DNA from: Brachybacterium sp042666875
GTDB lineage: Bacteria > Actinomycetota > Actinomycetes > Actinomycetales > Dermabacteraceae
NCBI RefSeq assembly: GCF_042666875.1
Contig: NZ_JBHTCX010000002.1
Coordinates: forward strand, 248,001 to 312,000
Direction of reading: 5' to 3'
Length of the DNA stretch: 64,000 nucleotides
In this document: positions 42,422 through 50,650 of the stretch, piece by piece
Layout of the letters: every line of letters begins with the position of its first letter
Numbering within the stretch: position 1 is the stretch's first letter
Notes under the pieces: model-generated
Database searches by the model: none
The model's input: the letters and a program-made list of their open reading frames with translations, nothing else
What the model was told of the DNA's origin: nothing
Translations under genes and position numbers: made by a program

Positions 42422-43357
42422 ATGGCCGCAGACATGACTGCTTCCGCCCCCGCCCCCGGGGCCGCTGCGCCCGAGGGTGCCGGAGCCCCGACCGGCCCGG
42501 CGACCCCGTCGCCGCGTCGTCGACGGGACCGCCACCACCGCGGATGGGCCCGCTGGGTGGTGCTGGCCCTCGCCCTCGCGATGGCCGTGTTCATGGTGGG
42601 CCCGTTCCTGCTGATGCTGCTGAACGCCTTCAAGTCCCCGGCGGACTACTCCGCCGGCGGGCCCCTGTCCCTGCCCCGCGGCCTCTACCTCGACGGGCTC
42701 ACCGCGTTCTGGGAGCGGGTGAACTTCCCGGTCAAGCTGTGGAACTCGCTGTGGACCTCCGCCCTGGTGTCCGTCTTCGCCGTGCTGCTGTCCCTGCTGA
42801 ACGCCTATGCGCTCGGCGTCGGGAAGGTCACGGGGCGCCTGTGGCTCGTCGGCCTCTTCCTGATGGCCAACATGCTGCCGCAGGAAGTGCTGATCTACCC
42901 GCTGTTCGACATGGCACGCATGGTCAGGCTGACGGACAACCCCTGGTCGATCGTCATCATCTTCACCGTCGTCCAGTCGGCGTTCGGGACCTACCTGCTC
43001 GCCTCCGTGCTCGGCACCTTCCCGCCTGCGCTGCTGGAGGCGGCGCAGCTGGACGGTGCCACTCGCTGGCAGATCCTGTGGCGGATCGTGTACCCGGTGG
43101 TGCGCCCGACCATGGCCGTGCTGATGATCTTCTTCTTCATCTGGACGTGGAACGAGTTCTTCATCCCGCTGGTCATGCTCACCAGCAACGACAACCAGAC
43201 GGTGCCCATCGCGCTGTCGTCGCTGCAGGGCGACCGCATGCTCGACGTGCCGACCCTGAACGCGGGAGCCCTGCTCTCGCTGCTGCCCACGTTCATCTTC
43301 TTCCTGATCTTCCAGCGCACCCTGACCCGTGGTGTCACGGCCGGGGCCGTGAAGTGA
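42422..43357 (+). CDS. CUT1 sugar ABC transporter permease, MalG type
   Basis: A 311-residue permease starting one base after the preceding stop. After a Pro/Ala-rich tail and basic patch (SPRRRRDRHHRG), six membrane segments follow, with the EAA loop EAAQLDGATRWQILWRIVYP and the MalG-like end FIFFLIFQRTLTRGVTAGAVK (in part). The last codons overlap a 15-bp tandem repeat that continues past the stop, and the stop overlaps the GTG of a possible micro-gene. Confidence 0.92.
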   Translation: MAADMTASAPAPGAAAPEGAGAPTGPATPSPRRRRDRHHRGWARWVVLALALAMAVFMVGPFLLMLLNAFKSPADYSAGGPLSLPRGLYLDGLTAFWERVNFPVKLWNSLWTSALVSVFAVLLSLLNAYALGVGKVTGRLWLVGLFLMANMLPQEVLIYPLFDMARMVRLTDNPWSIVIIFTVVQSAFGTYLLASVLGTFPPALLEAAQLDGATRWQILWRIVYPVVRPTMAVLMIFFFIWTWNEFFIPLVMLTSNDNQTVPIALSSLQGDRMLDVPTLNAGALLSLLPTFIFFLIFQRTLTRGVTAGAVK

Positions 43358-43410
43358 CGCCACAGGACGTGACGCCGCAGGACGTGACGCCACAGGACGT
43401 GGCGCCGCAG
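43351..43410 (+). repeat. Four tandem 15-bp repeats across the permease stop
   Basis: Units at 43351, 43366, 43381 and 43396 read GACGTGACGCCACAG with small changes (CCG for CCA, GGCG for GACG; first unit starts GAAG). Because 15 is a multiple of three, one frame stays open through all copies and encodes VTPQD repeats. Confidence 0.85.
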
Positions 43411-43443
43411 GACTCTTCCCCGACCCCGCGAAAGGAACGCTGA
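43354..43443 (+). CDS. Possible 29-residue micro-ORF of VTPQD repeats
   Basis: A GTG overlapping the permease stop (GTGA) opens 29 codons: three VTPQD units, one VAPQD, then SSPTPRKER and a stop three bases before the alpha-xylosidase ATG. The arrangement would couple translation from permease to glycosidase. Whether the peptide itself matters is unknown; the repeat may simply keep ribosomes moving across the gap. Confidence 0.35.
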   Translation: MTPQDVTPQDVTPQDVAPQDSSPTPRKER

Positions 43444-43445
43444 CC

Positions 43446-45491
43446 ATGCGCTTCACCAACGGATACTGGCTCGACCGCGAGGGCTTCACCGTCCAGCGCG
43501 GACGGCAGGTCCACGACCTCCAGGTCGATGCCGAGCAGTCAGAGGTGCGCGCCTACGCCCCGGTCCGGCCCGTGCACACCCGCGGGGACACCCTGAACAA
43601 CCCGCAGCTGACCGTCACCTACCAGGCCGTCGCCGACGGCGTGATCCGGGTACGCGTCCAGAATCATCGCGGGGTGCGCACTCCCGAGCCGCGCTTCGAG
43701 ATCGCCGCGGATGCGCAGTACCGCGGCGTGATCACCGAGGGCGCCGACGGGGCCGTCTCGCTCGCCGCCGGCGACCTCGAGCTGCGGATCGCCCGGGGGG
43801 ATGAGTGGAAGGCGGACTTCGTCTCGGCCGGACGCGAGCTGACCAGCTCCCTGGAACGGTCGATCGCGCACGTCATCGCGCCCGACGGGAAGCGGTACAT
43901 GCACGAGCAGCTCACGCTCCGACCGGGGGAGAGCATCTACGGGCTCGGTGAACGCTTCGGCGCCTTCGTGAAGAACGGCCAGAGCGTCGACATCTGGAAC
44001 GAGGACGGCGGGACCACCTCCGAGCAGGCGTACAAGAACGTGCCGCTGTACCTCAGCTCGCGGGGGTACGGCGTGTTCGTCGAGGACACCGGCGGGGTGT
44101 CCTTCGAGGTCGGCTCGGAGATGACCACCCGCGTGCAGTTCTCCGTCGAGGGTCAGTCCCTGACCTATCTGCTGATCGACGGCCCCACGCCGAAGGACGT
44201 GCTGCGCCGCTACACCGGCCTGACGGGCCGGCCGCCGCTGGTACCGGAATGGTCGTACGGACTGTGGCTGTCGACGTCGTTCACCACCGACTACGACGAA
44301 GCCACCGTCATGTCCTTCATCGACGGCATGGAGCAGCGCGGGATCCCGCTGTCCGTCTTCCACTTCGACTGCTTCTGGATGCGCGGCTTCACCTGGAGCG
44401 ACTTCATCTGGGATCCGGCCACGTTCCCGGACCCCGAGGGCATGATCCGGCGCCTGCACGAGCGCGGGCTGAAGGTCTGCGTGTGGATCAATCCCTACAT
44501 CGCCCAGAAGTCCTATCTGTTCGACGAGGGCATGGAGCTCGGCTACCTCGTGCGCACCACCTCCGGCGACGTGTGGCAGACCGACCTGTGGCAGGCGGGG
44601 ATGGCGCTGGTGGACTTCACCAACCCCGAGGCCGTGCGCTGGTACCGCGGCAAGCTCGAGGCCCTGCTGGACATGGGCGTGGACTGCTTCAAGACCGACT
44701 TCGGTGAACGCATCCCGGTGCGGGACATCTCCTGGCACGACGGGGCCGATCCGGAGAAGATGCACAACTACTACACGCACCTGTTCAACCGCACCGTGTT
44801 CGACCTGCTCGTTCAGCGGCGCGGGGAGGGTGACGCCGTGCTGTTCGCCCGCTCCGCGACGGCCGGCGGCCAGCAGTACCCGGTCCACTGGGGCGGGGAC
44901 AACGACTCCTCGCTGCCCTCGATGGGCGAGACCCTGCGCGGCGGGCTGTCGCTGGCGCTCTCCGGCTTCGGGTACTGGAGCCACGACATCGGAGGCTTCG
45001 AGGGCAACCCGGACCCGCTGGTGTTCAAGCGCTGGCTGGCCTTCGGCCTGCTCTCGTCCCACTCGCGCCTGCACGGCTCCAGCTCGTACCGGGTGCCGTG
45101 GGCGTTCGACGACGAGGCCGTGGCCGTGGCGCGCCGTTTCACCCTGCTCAAGCAGCAGCTGGTGCCGTACCTCCAGGACATGGCGCGGCAGGCGCACGAG
45201 CACGGCACCCCGCTGCTGCGCCCGATGGTGCTCGAGTTCCCCGAGGACCGCACCTGCCACGCCATCGACACCCAGTACATGCTGGGCGATTCCCTGCTGG
45301 TGGCGCCGGTGTTCGACCCGCAGGGCGAGGTGGAGTTCTACCTCCCCGAGGGTCGCTGGACCTCCGTGTTCGACGGCACCGTCGAGACCGGAGGGCGCTG
45401 GCTGCGCCAGAGGCACGGCGTCATGACGCTGCCGCTGTACGTCCGCGACGGAGAAGATCTGGGGCTCGACATCGCCGCCATCGACGGCTGA
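43446..45491 (+). CDS. GH31 alpha-xylosidase (YicI/XylS type)
   Basis: A 681-residue cytoplasmic glycoside hydrolase family 31 enzyme, very close in layout to Escherichia coli YicI. N-terminal beta-sandwich, (beta/alpha)8 barrel from about residue 250, C-terminal beta domains. The nucleophile is Asp418 in KTDFGER, the acid/base Asp485 in VHWGGDND; HFDCFWMRGFTWSDF and LLSSHSRLHGSSSYRVPW are the aldopyranoside-binding features that favour alpha-xylosides over glucosides. It removes alpha-1,6-xylose from xyloglucan oligosaccharides or isoprimeverose. AAAGGAACG lies 7-8 bases before the ATG. It ends the LacI-controlled operon. Confidence 0.95.
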   Translation: MRFTNGYWLDREGFTVQRGRQVHDLQVDAEQSEVRAYAPVRPVHTRGDTLNNPQLTVTYQAVADGVIRVRVQNHRGVRTPEPRFEIAADAQYRGVITEGADGAVSLAAGDLELRIARGDEWKADFVSAGRELTSSLERSIAHVIAPDGKRYMHEQLTLRPGESIYGLGERFGAFVKNGQSVDIWNEDGGTTSEQAYKNVPLYLSSRGYGVFVEDTGGVSFEVGSEMTTRVQFSVEGQSLTYLLIDGPTPKDVLRRYTGLTGRPPLVPEWSYGLWLSTSFTTDYDEATVMSFIDGMEQRGIPLSVFHFDCFWMRGFTWSDFIWDPATFPDPEGMIRRLHERGLKVCVWINPYIAQKSYLFDEGMELGYLVRTTSGDVWQTDLWQAGMALVDFTNPEAVRWYRGKLEALLDMGVDCFKTDFGERIPVRDISWHDGADPEKMHNYYTHLFNRTVFDLLVQRRGEGDAVLFARSATAGGQQYPVHWGGDNDSSLPSMGETLRGGLSLALSGFGYWSHDIGGFEGNPDPLVFKRWLAFGLLSSHSRLHGSSSYRVPWAFDDEAVAVARRFTLLKQQLVPYLQDMARQAHEHGTPLLRPMVLEFPEDRTCHAIDTQYMLGDSLLVAPVFDPQGEVEFYLPEGRWTSVFDGTVETGGRWLRQRHGVMTLPLYVRDGEDLGLDIAAIDG

Positions 45492-45528
45492 GTCCCCGGC
45501 CGGTCGAGCCCAGGCCGGCCATCCCGGG

Positions 45529-45557
45529 CCCCGCCACGACCGTCGGCCGTGGCGGGG
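45529..45557 (+). terminator. Hairpin after the alpha-xylosidase gene
   Basis: CCCCGCCACG and CGTGGCGGGG form a perfect 10-bp stem with a 9-base loop, 37 bases after the stop codon. No T-run, as is common in high-GC actinobacteria. Confidence 0.65.
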
Positions 45558-45601
45558 GTCGGGGCAGCGATGGGGAAGCCCGCGCGTTCCGCGGCACACA
45601 T

Positions 45602-45649
45602 GACGAGCCGGCCGCCGCATCCACGATCGGATGCAGCGGCCGGCTCGTC
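45602..45649. terminator. Strong bidirectional terminator between convergent operons
   Basis: A 21-bp arm pair with one mismatch (14 + 6 paired bases, GACGAGCCGGCCGC ... then GCATCC) around loop ACGATC. It lies between the alpha-xylosidase and the minus-strand permease that ends at 45680, and is symmetric, so it can serve both. Confidence 0.8.
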
Positions 45650-45679
45650 GTCTCCGACGGCTGGCGCCGGATAGGGCTG

Positions 45680-46519
45680 CTACTTGCTGAAGCCCGCGGT
45701 CAGGCCGCTGATCAGCTGTCGGCGGCCGACGATGTACAGCGCCAGGATCGGCAGTGCGGAGAGGATCACGGCGGCCAGCACGGCCGGGATGTTCTGGGTG
45801 AACTCGCCCTGGTAGGCCCACAGCGACAGGGGCAGCACGCGCTGCTCCGAGCTCTGGGTGAGCACCAGGGGGAAGAGGAACCCGTTCCACACCTGCAGCG
45901 CGTCGTAGATGCCGACGGTGACGATCGCGGGCCTCGCCAGCGGGATCACCAGCGAGCGGAACATCTGCCAGTCGCTCGCTCCGTCGACCGTCATGGACTC
46001 GTACAGCTCCTTGGGGACGTCCCGCAGGAAGTTCGTCAGGATCAGCACGGTGATCGGGATGGCGAAGGCGATCGAGGGCAGGATCAGCGCCCACAGGGTG
46101 TCGTAGAGGCCCAGCTCCACGATCAGGTAGTAGATCGGGATGATCGTGGCCTGCAGGGGGATGGCGATGCCCAGTAGGAACAGGCGCTGGCTGAACCGGG
46201 CAAGCCGGGTGCGGCTGCGCACGATCACGTAGCTGGCCAGCAACGAGGACACCACCACGGCGACCACGGTGAGCACGGTGACGAACACCGAGTTCGCGAA
46301 GTAGCGCAGGAAGTCGTTCTCCAGCACGTACCGATACGGCTCGAACGTGAAGTTCAGCGGCAGCGACAGCGGGTTGGACGAGTAGTAGTCCGACTGCGGC
46401 CGCACGCTGGTGACCACGATGTAGTAGATCGGGACCAGGATGACCAGCAGCCAGAGGAAGGCGAGGACGCCGCCGATGACGTTGGGGGAGCGGTGACCGC
46501 TCGTGGTCGAGATGCTCAT
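45680..46519 (-). CDS. CUT1 sugar ABC transporter permease, MalG type
   Basis: A 279-residue permease with six membrane segments: VIGGVLAFLWLLVILVPIYYI at the start, GLIS-like end RRQLISGLTAGFSK, and the EAA loop ESMTVDGASDWQMFRSLVIP in which the first Ala is Ser-Met. Its ATG overlaps the stop of the upstream MalF-type gene by one base. It is the last gene of a three-gene importer operon without an ATPase or enzyme, so its sugar cannot be deduced from the operon. Confidence 0.92.
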   Translation of the reverse strand: MSISTTSGHRSPNVIGGVLAFLWLLVILVPIYYIVVTSVRPQSDYYSSNPLSLPLNFTFEPYRYVLENDFLRYFANSVFVTVLTVVAVVVSSLLASYVIVRSRTRLARFSQRLFLLGIAIPLQATIIPIYYLIVELGLYDTLWALILPSIAFAIPITVLILTNFLRDVPKELYESMTVDGASDWQMFRSLVIPLARPAIVTVGIYDALQVWNGFLFPLVLTQSSEQRVLPLSLWAYQGEFTQNIPAVLAAVILSALPILALYIVGRRQLISGLTAGFSK

Positions 46520-47535
46520 CAGGCGCCCTCCATCTGGCTCTCCATGCGGTCGGCTCCCGAGATCCGGTTCAGGGTGAGCGACAGCAGCAGGCCCACCACC
46601 ACGAGGATCACGGCGATCACGCTGGCGGGACCCATCTGATAGGACCGGAAACCGGTCAGGTACATATCCAGCGGCAGGATCCGGGTGGCATTGCCGGGGC
46701 CGCCCTGGGTCAGGATGAACACCAGATCGAAGTAGGTCAGCGACCCCACCAGCATCAGGGTGGAGCTGGTGACGATGGTGTACTTCAGCTGCGGCAGGGT
46801 GACGTTGAAGAACTGTCGCACCCGGCCGGCCCCGTCCAGCGTCGCCGCCTCGTACATGGAGGCGGGGATCTGCCGCACACCCGCCTGGTAGAGCAGGGAG
46901 TGGAACGGGACGAAGGACCACGAGATCACCATGATCACCGTGTAGAACGCCAGGTTGGGCGAGCCCAGCCAGTCCTGGCCGAGCCAGTCGAGACCGAAGG
47001 CGCGGGAGAGCCCGAAGTTCGGGTCCAGCAGCGCCCCGAAGGTGATCCCGATGGCCGCGGCGGAGAACAGCAGCGGCAGGAAGTACAGCACGGAGAAGGC
47101 CTCGCGGTACCGCTGATGACCGGCCATGAACGTGCCCAGCAGCAGGCTCAGCGGGAACTGGACCACGTAGCTCAGCGCCGTCAGCAGGAACGTCAGCTTC
47201 ATGGCGTTCAGCGTGACCGGGTCCTGGAAGACGGTGAACCAGGCGCTGAGGCCGGCGAACTGCGGCGTGCCCAGTCCGTCCCACGCGAAGAAGGACAGCA
47301 CGACCACGCCCGCCAGCGGCAGCAGCGCGAAGATGCCGAAGAAGCTCAGCGCCGGCAGCAGCAGCCAGTTGCTGGGGCCGGTCCGGTAGCCCGTGCGGGC
47401 CCGGTCGCCGGCTCCGCGGGGGCTGTCGACACCGCCACGGGATCCGTCCCGGGAGCCTGCAGCGTCCTCCCGGGACGGGTCCACACCGGCCGCGCCGGCG
47501 GCGGACGGATGCGTGGGGGACTGCGCCGAGGTCAT
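46519..47535 (-). CDS. CUT1 sugar ABC transporter permease, MalF type
   Basis: A 338-residue permease. A long hydrophilic N-terminus (about 50 residues, rich in Ser, Arg, Asp and Gly) precedes six membrane segments beginning LLLPALSFFGIFALLPLAGVV; the EAA loop is EAATLDGAGRVRQFFNVTLP. It overlaps the binding-protein gene end by four bases. Middle gene of the importer operon. Confidence 0.92.
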   Translation of the reverse strand: MTSAQSPTHPSAAGAAGVDPSREDAAGSRDGSRGGVDSPRGAGDRARTGYRTGPSNWLLLPALSFFGIFALLPLAGVVVLSFFAWDGLGTPQFAGLSAWFTVFQDPVTLNAMKLTFLLTALSYVVQFPLSLLLGTFMAGHQRYREAFSVLYFLPLLFSAAAIGITFGALLDPNFGLSRAFGLDWLGQDWLGSPNLAFYTVIMVISWSFVPFHSLLYQAGVRQIPASMYEAATLDGAGRVRQFFNVTLPQLKYTIVTSSTLMLVGSLTYFDLVFILTQGGPGNATRILPLDMYLTGFRSYQMGPASVIAVILVVVGLLLSLTLNRISGADRMESQMEGA

Positions 47536-48848
47536 GAGTCGATGGTCGCGTTCATATTGGCGACGAAGTCCGCGGGCTCGATCTCCCCCAGGAAGATCTG
47601 GGAGAGGTTGGTCAGCAGTTCCTGGGCGGGGGCCGGGGGCAGCGCCTGGTCCCAGGACAGCTGGAAGTGGGGAGCGTTCAGGACCATGTCGTAGGCGAAG
47701 GTCAGGAAGTCCTCGTCGTCCAGACCCTTGAGCTTCTCCTCCAGCCCGGCCACGGCGGGGATGGCGCCGATGGACAGGAAGTCATCGACCATGTCGTCGT
47801 TGAGGTTGTACTCGTTGAGGTACTGGATCGCGAGCTCCTGGGTCTCCTCGTCGGCGTCGGCCGAGACGGACCAGTAGTTGGCGGGGTTGCCGACCACGTT
47901 GGCCGGGTCGCCCTCGCCGCCCTCGACCTCGGGGAAGTTGAGGAAGCCCAGCTTGCCGTCGGCGACGAACTCGGGGGCGTCCTGCTTGAAGGTGCCGTAC
48001 ACCCAGCTGCCCTGGAGCAGCATCGCGGCCTGCCCGGTGTGCACGAGCGCGGCATCGGCACCCGCATCGGCCGTGACCGACCCGAAGCCGGAGCCGAAGG
48101 CGCCGGCGTCGACCAGCTCGACGATGGACTCCAGGGCGGAGGTGATGGCCGGCTCGGACCAGGCCTCCGGTTCGCCTTCCAGCACCTTCTGGAAGGCGCC
48201 CTCGCCGCCGATGCGGTCGGTGAGGTACTGGATGTACATCAGCTCCGGCCACACGCTCTGCCCGGCCAGGGACAGCGGGGTGACGCCGGCGGCGGAGAAG
48301 GTGTCGATGGCGGACATCAGCTCGTCCCACGTGGTGGGCGGGGTGACGCCGTGCTGCTCGAACAGTTCGGTGTTGTAGTACAGGATCACCGGCTGGGTGT
48401 CGTTGTTGGGCACTCCGTACTGCTTGTCCTCGATCTTGCCGACATCGGCGATCGAGGGGATGGTGCGGCCCAGCACGTCGTCCACCTTGCCGGTGAGGTC
48501 GACGACGGACTCGTTGTCGACGTAGTCGGCCAGGGTGCCGCCGGCCCAGTTGAACACCAGGGTGGGGGCGTTGCCGGAGCCGATCGCGGTGCGGATCTTC
48601 TCCTTGTAGGCATCGTTGGCGAAGAACTGCACGGCGAACTCGTTGTCGGGGTTCGCTTCGTTCCAGGCGTCGAAGGAGGCCTGGTAGGTGTCCTGCTTGG
48701 CGCCTGTGAGGGCCCAGACGGACAGGCTCGACGGGGAGCCGGCCCCTCCCGAGGGCTGGGCGCCGCCGCCGCAGGCGCTGAGGGTGACGAGGGCAGGGAC
48801 GGAGATCCCGAGGCCGGCGAGAGTCGCGCGGCGGGTGACAGGCTTCAT
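47532..48848 (-). CDS. ABC transporter sugar-binding lipoprotein, family 1 (CUT1)
   Basis: A 438-residue family 1 binding protein: signal MKPVTRRATLAGLGISVP with an RR pair, lipobox LSAC followed by Gly/Ser-rich linker, then SLSVWALTGAKQDTYQA, LVFNWAGGTLADYVD, YGVPNNDTQPVILYYNTELF and a typical AAMLLQGSWVYGTF. It heads the operon. Its promoter has a perfect palindrome CCGAAAGCTTTCGG downstream of the -10 box, so a LacI-family repressor is expected. The neighbouring oxidoreductase and GH3 genes with similar operators suggest a beta-glucoside-type sugar, but this is weak. Confidence 0.9.
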   Translation of the reverse strand: MKPVTRRATLAGLGISVPALVTLSACGGGAQPSGGAGSPSSLSVWALTGAKQDTYQASFDAWNEANPDNEFAVQFFANDAYKEKIRTAIGSGNAPTLVFNWAGGTLADYVDNESVVDLTGKVDDVLGRTIPSIADVGKIEDKQYGVPNNDTQPVILYYNTELFEQHGVTPPTTWDELMSAIDTFSAAGVTPLSLAGQSVWPELMYIQYLTDRIGGEGAFQKVLEGEPEAWSEPAITSALESIVELVDAGAFGSGFGSVTADAGADAALVHTGQAAMLLQGSWVYGTFKQDAPEFVADGKLGFLNFPEVEGGEGDPANVVGNPANYWSVSADADEETQELAIQYLNEYNLNDDMVDDFLSIGAIPAVAGLEEKLKGLDDEDFLTFAYDMVLNAPHFQLSWDQALPPAPAQELLTNLSQIFLGEIEPADFVANMNATIDS

Positions 48849-48882
48849 TGCTGTACTCCAGTTCGCAGGTCCGGCAACAGTG

Positions 48883-48896
48883 CCGAAAGCTTTCGG
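48883..48896. promoter_or_regulatory. LacI-type operator, perfect 14-bp palindrome
   Basis: CCGAAAGCTTTCGG lies 35 bases before the binding-protein start and about 20 bases after its -10 box. Similar GAAA-N2-TTTC cores occur at 55351 and 58091. The regulator gene is not adjacent. Confidence 0.72.
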
Positions 48897-48915
48897 AAAG
48901 TGCGAGTGCAGTGTC

Positions 48916-48945
48916 AAGGTAGCCCGCGCGATCCAGAGCGGTCAA
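48916..48945 (-). promoter_or_regulatory. Promoter of the second CUT1 operon
   Basis: On the minus strand TTGACC (48940-48945) and TACCTT (48916-48921) are 18 bases apart. The palindromic operator follows downstream, where it would block elongation or initiation. Confidence 0.5.
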
Positions 48946-48999
48946 GCCCAGGTCATGGTCCGATGCCCGTTCGAAACTCTCCCCGCGACAAGAACTGCC

Positions 49000-49413
49000 C
49001 GGACCAGCACATGCGGAGTCGGAAGGGCGCTGGTCGGCTCCTCATCGTGGCCTCGCTCAAGCGCGTGGAGGGGGAGTCTGTGAGGGACGTCCCGCGGGGC
49101 ACGCAGCGCCCGGCCGGCGTGCGGTGTCCAGCCGGTGTGCAGCGCCCCGCGCGGCATACAGCGCCCGGCCGGGGTGCAGCGTGGGGTGTGGCACGAAGGT
49201 GTAGCTGAGCGGACCGAGACCCCTCTCAGAGCAGGGCAGATGCCACACAGCTACATGTTCGTGTCAACGTCCCCTCCGCTCGGCTCGGGGCGGCCCCGGT
49301 GGGCAGCCCCGGAACCTCGGACGGTCGCGGGCGGGCCGGCGCATCCACCCGCGGGCAGACCCGGAACCCTGGCCGGCCGTGGCCAGGCCCCGCGCGCCCC
49401 GCCCGGGGACAGA
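49000..49413. other. Non-coding region with an imperfect inverted repeat element
   Basis: No gene is supported here. Bases 49100-49180 hold degenerate copies of CAGCGCCCGGCCGG. Bases 49186-49265 form an inverted repeat: GTGTGGCA (49186-49193) with TGCCACAC (49241-49248), and CACGAAGGTGTAGCTG (49192-49207) with CAGCTACATGTTCGTG (49248-49263, two mismatches). It looks like a mobile or repeated intergenic element, but no second full copy is in the window. Confidence 0.5.
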
Positions 49414-49449
49414 CGAGAGCCCGGCGACCAGGAGATCACCGGGCTCTCG
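49414..49449 (-). terminator. Hairpin after the last oxidoreductase gene
   Basis: CGAGAGCCCGG and CCGGGCTCTCG form a perfect 11-bp stem with a 14-base loop, 15 bases past the stop of the minus-strand gene ending at 49465. Confidence 0.7.
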
Positions 49450-49464
49450 GGGAGCAGGGCAGGG

Positions 49465-50556
49465 TCAGGCGGTGGGTGCCGAGGCCAGCACCCGCGCCTG
49501 GTTCTGGGCCTTCACGGCGAGTTCGACCGCCTTGAAGGCGTGGTCCTGGGTCATGGCGTTGTCCGTACGGTTGAGCACGTCGAGGATGAGCTCGCCGAAG
49601 TAGGGGAAGCCCACCTGACCGTTCGCCTCGATGCGGTGCTCGCCCTTGCCGTCGACGAGGATCACCTGGCCGCCACCGTTGTCTGTGGTGACGTCGAGGT
49701 ACTTGCGCAGCTCGATGTAGCCCTCGGTGCCCAGGATGAACGTCCGGCCGTCGCCCCAGGTGCGCAGCCCGTCGGGCGTGAACCAGTCCACGCGCACGTA
49801 CCCGGAGGCGCCGCTGGACAGGGCGATGTGGGCGTCGCCGAAGTCGTCGAGCTCGGGGTGGTCGGGGTGGCCGAAGTTGCCGATCGAGCTGGAGAGGATC
49901 TCGGCGTCGTCGGAGCCGGTGAAGGTGAGCATCTGCTCGAAGTTGTGGCTGCCGATGTCGGTGAGGATGCCGCCGTAGCGGGCGCGCTCGAAGAACCAGT
50001 CGGGCCGGGAGGCGGGGTCACCGAGACGGTGCGGGCCCATGCCCATCACCTGGATGACGTCGCCGATGGCGCCGCGCTCGATGTACTGGCCGGCGAGCAC
50101 GGCGGCCTCGACGTGGATCCGCTCGGAGTAGTAGACCGCGTACTTCTTCCCGGTGCGCTGGGTGGCCTCGCGGGCCTTCGCGAGCTGGTCGAGCGTGGTC
50201 AGCGGGGCCTTGTCGGTGAAGTAGTCCTTCCCCGCCTCCATCACGCGGATGCCGAGGGCCGCGCGGTCGGAGGTGACCGCGGCGGCCGCGACCAGGTGGA
50301 CCTCCTCGTCGGCGAGGACCTCTTCCTCGCTCTCGGCGATCCTCACCTGCGGGAACTTCTCCTGGAACGCCTGGGCGCGCTCGGGCTGGGGATCGTAGAC
50401 CCATTTCAGGGTGCCCCCGGCCCCGAGCAGGCCCTGGGTCATGCCGCCGATGTGGCCGTGGTCGAGGTGCATCGCGGCGAAGACGAACTCGCCGGGCTCG
50501 ACGACCGGGCTGGGCATCTCGGCGGGGGCGTAGTCGGCTCCTTCGGAGGCGGCCAT
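49465..50556 (-). CDS. Gfo/Idh/MocA family oxidoreductase, divergent type
   Basis: A 363-residue protein with the two-domain Gfo/Idh/MocA layout: N-terminal nucleotide-binding half and C-terminal alpha/beta domain (YGGILTDIGSHNFEQML carries the Asp/His usual in the active site). The dinucleotide loop is unusual: AAMHLDHGHIGGMTQG replaces GxGxxG, and the EKP motif is TDKAPL. It might use a different cofactor arrangement. It follows another oxidoreductase gene after 87 bases in the same direction. GAAAGGACC precedes the ATG. Substrate unknown; an oxidised sugar or cyclitol is likely. Confidence 0.78.
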   Translation of the reverse strand: MAASEGADYAPAEMPSPVVEPGEFVFAAMHLDHGHIGGMTQGLLGAGGTLKWVYDPQPERAQAFQEKFPQVRIAESEEEVLADEEVHLVAAAAVTSDRAALGIRVMEAGKDYFTDKAPLTTLDQLAKAREATQRTGKKYAVYYSERIHVEAAVLAGQYIERGAIGDVIQVMGMGPHRLGDPASRPDWFFERARYGGILTDIGSHNFEQMLTFTGSDDAEILSSSIGNFGHPDHPELDDFGDAHIALSSGASGYVRVDWFTPDGLRTWGDGRTFILGTEGYIELRKYLDVTTDNGGGQVILVDGKGEHRIEANGQVGFPYFGELILDVLNRTDNAMTQDHAFKAVELAVKAQNQARVLASAPTA

Positions 50557-50616
50557 GGGAGGGGTCCTTTCGACGAACGGTCGGGGTGGTCCGGGTGATC
50601 CGGGACGGGGAGGGGC

Positions 50617-50650
50617 GCGGGCAGGCTCAGGACGCGGGCAGGCTCAGGAC
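50617..50650. repeat. 17-bp tandem duplication over a stop codon
   Basis: GCGGGCAGGCTCAGGAC occurs twice in a row (50617 and 50634). The second copy contains the stop codon of the gene ending at 50644, so the duplication lies at its 3' end. Confidence 0.8.

Noticed and set aside
43539..46094. 851-residue minus-strand open frame
   Set aside because: Antisense to the GH31 alpha-xylosidase and out of frame with the permease; low-complexity Arg/Gly/Ala composition.
49057..49248. Small minus-strand gene
   Set aside because: The frame runs through the inverted-repeat element and GC-rich repeats, with no domain or ribosome-binding site.
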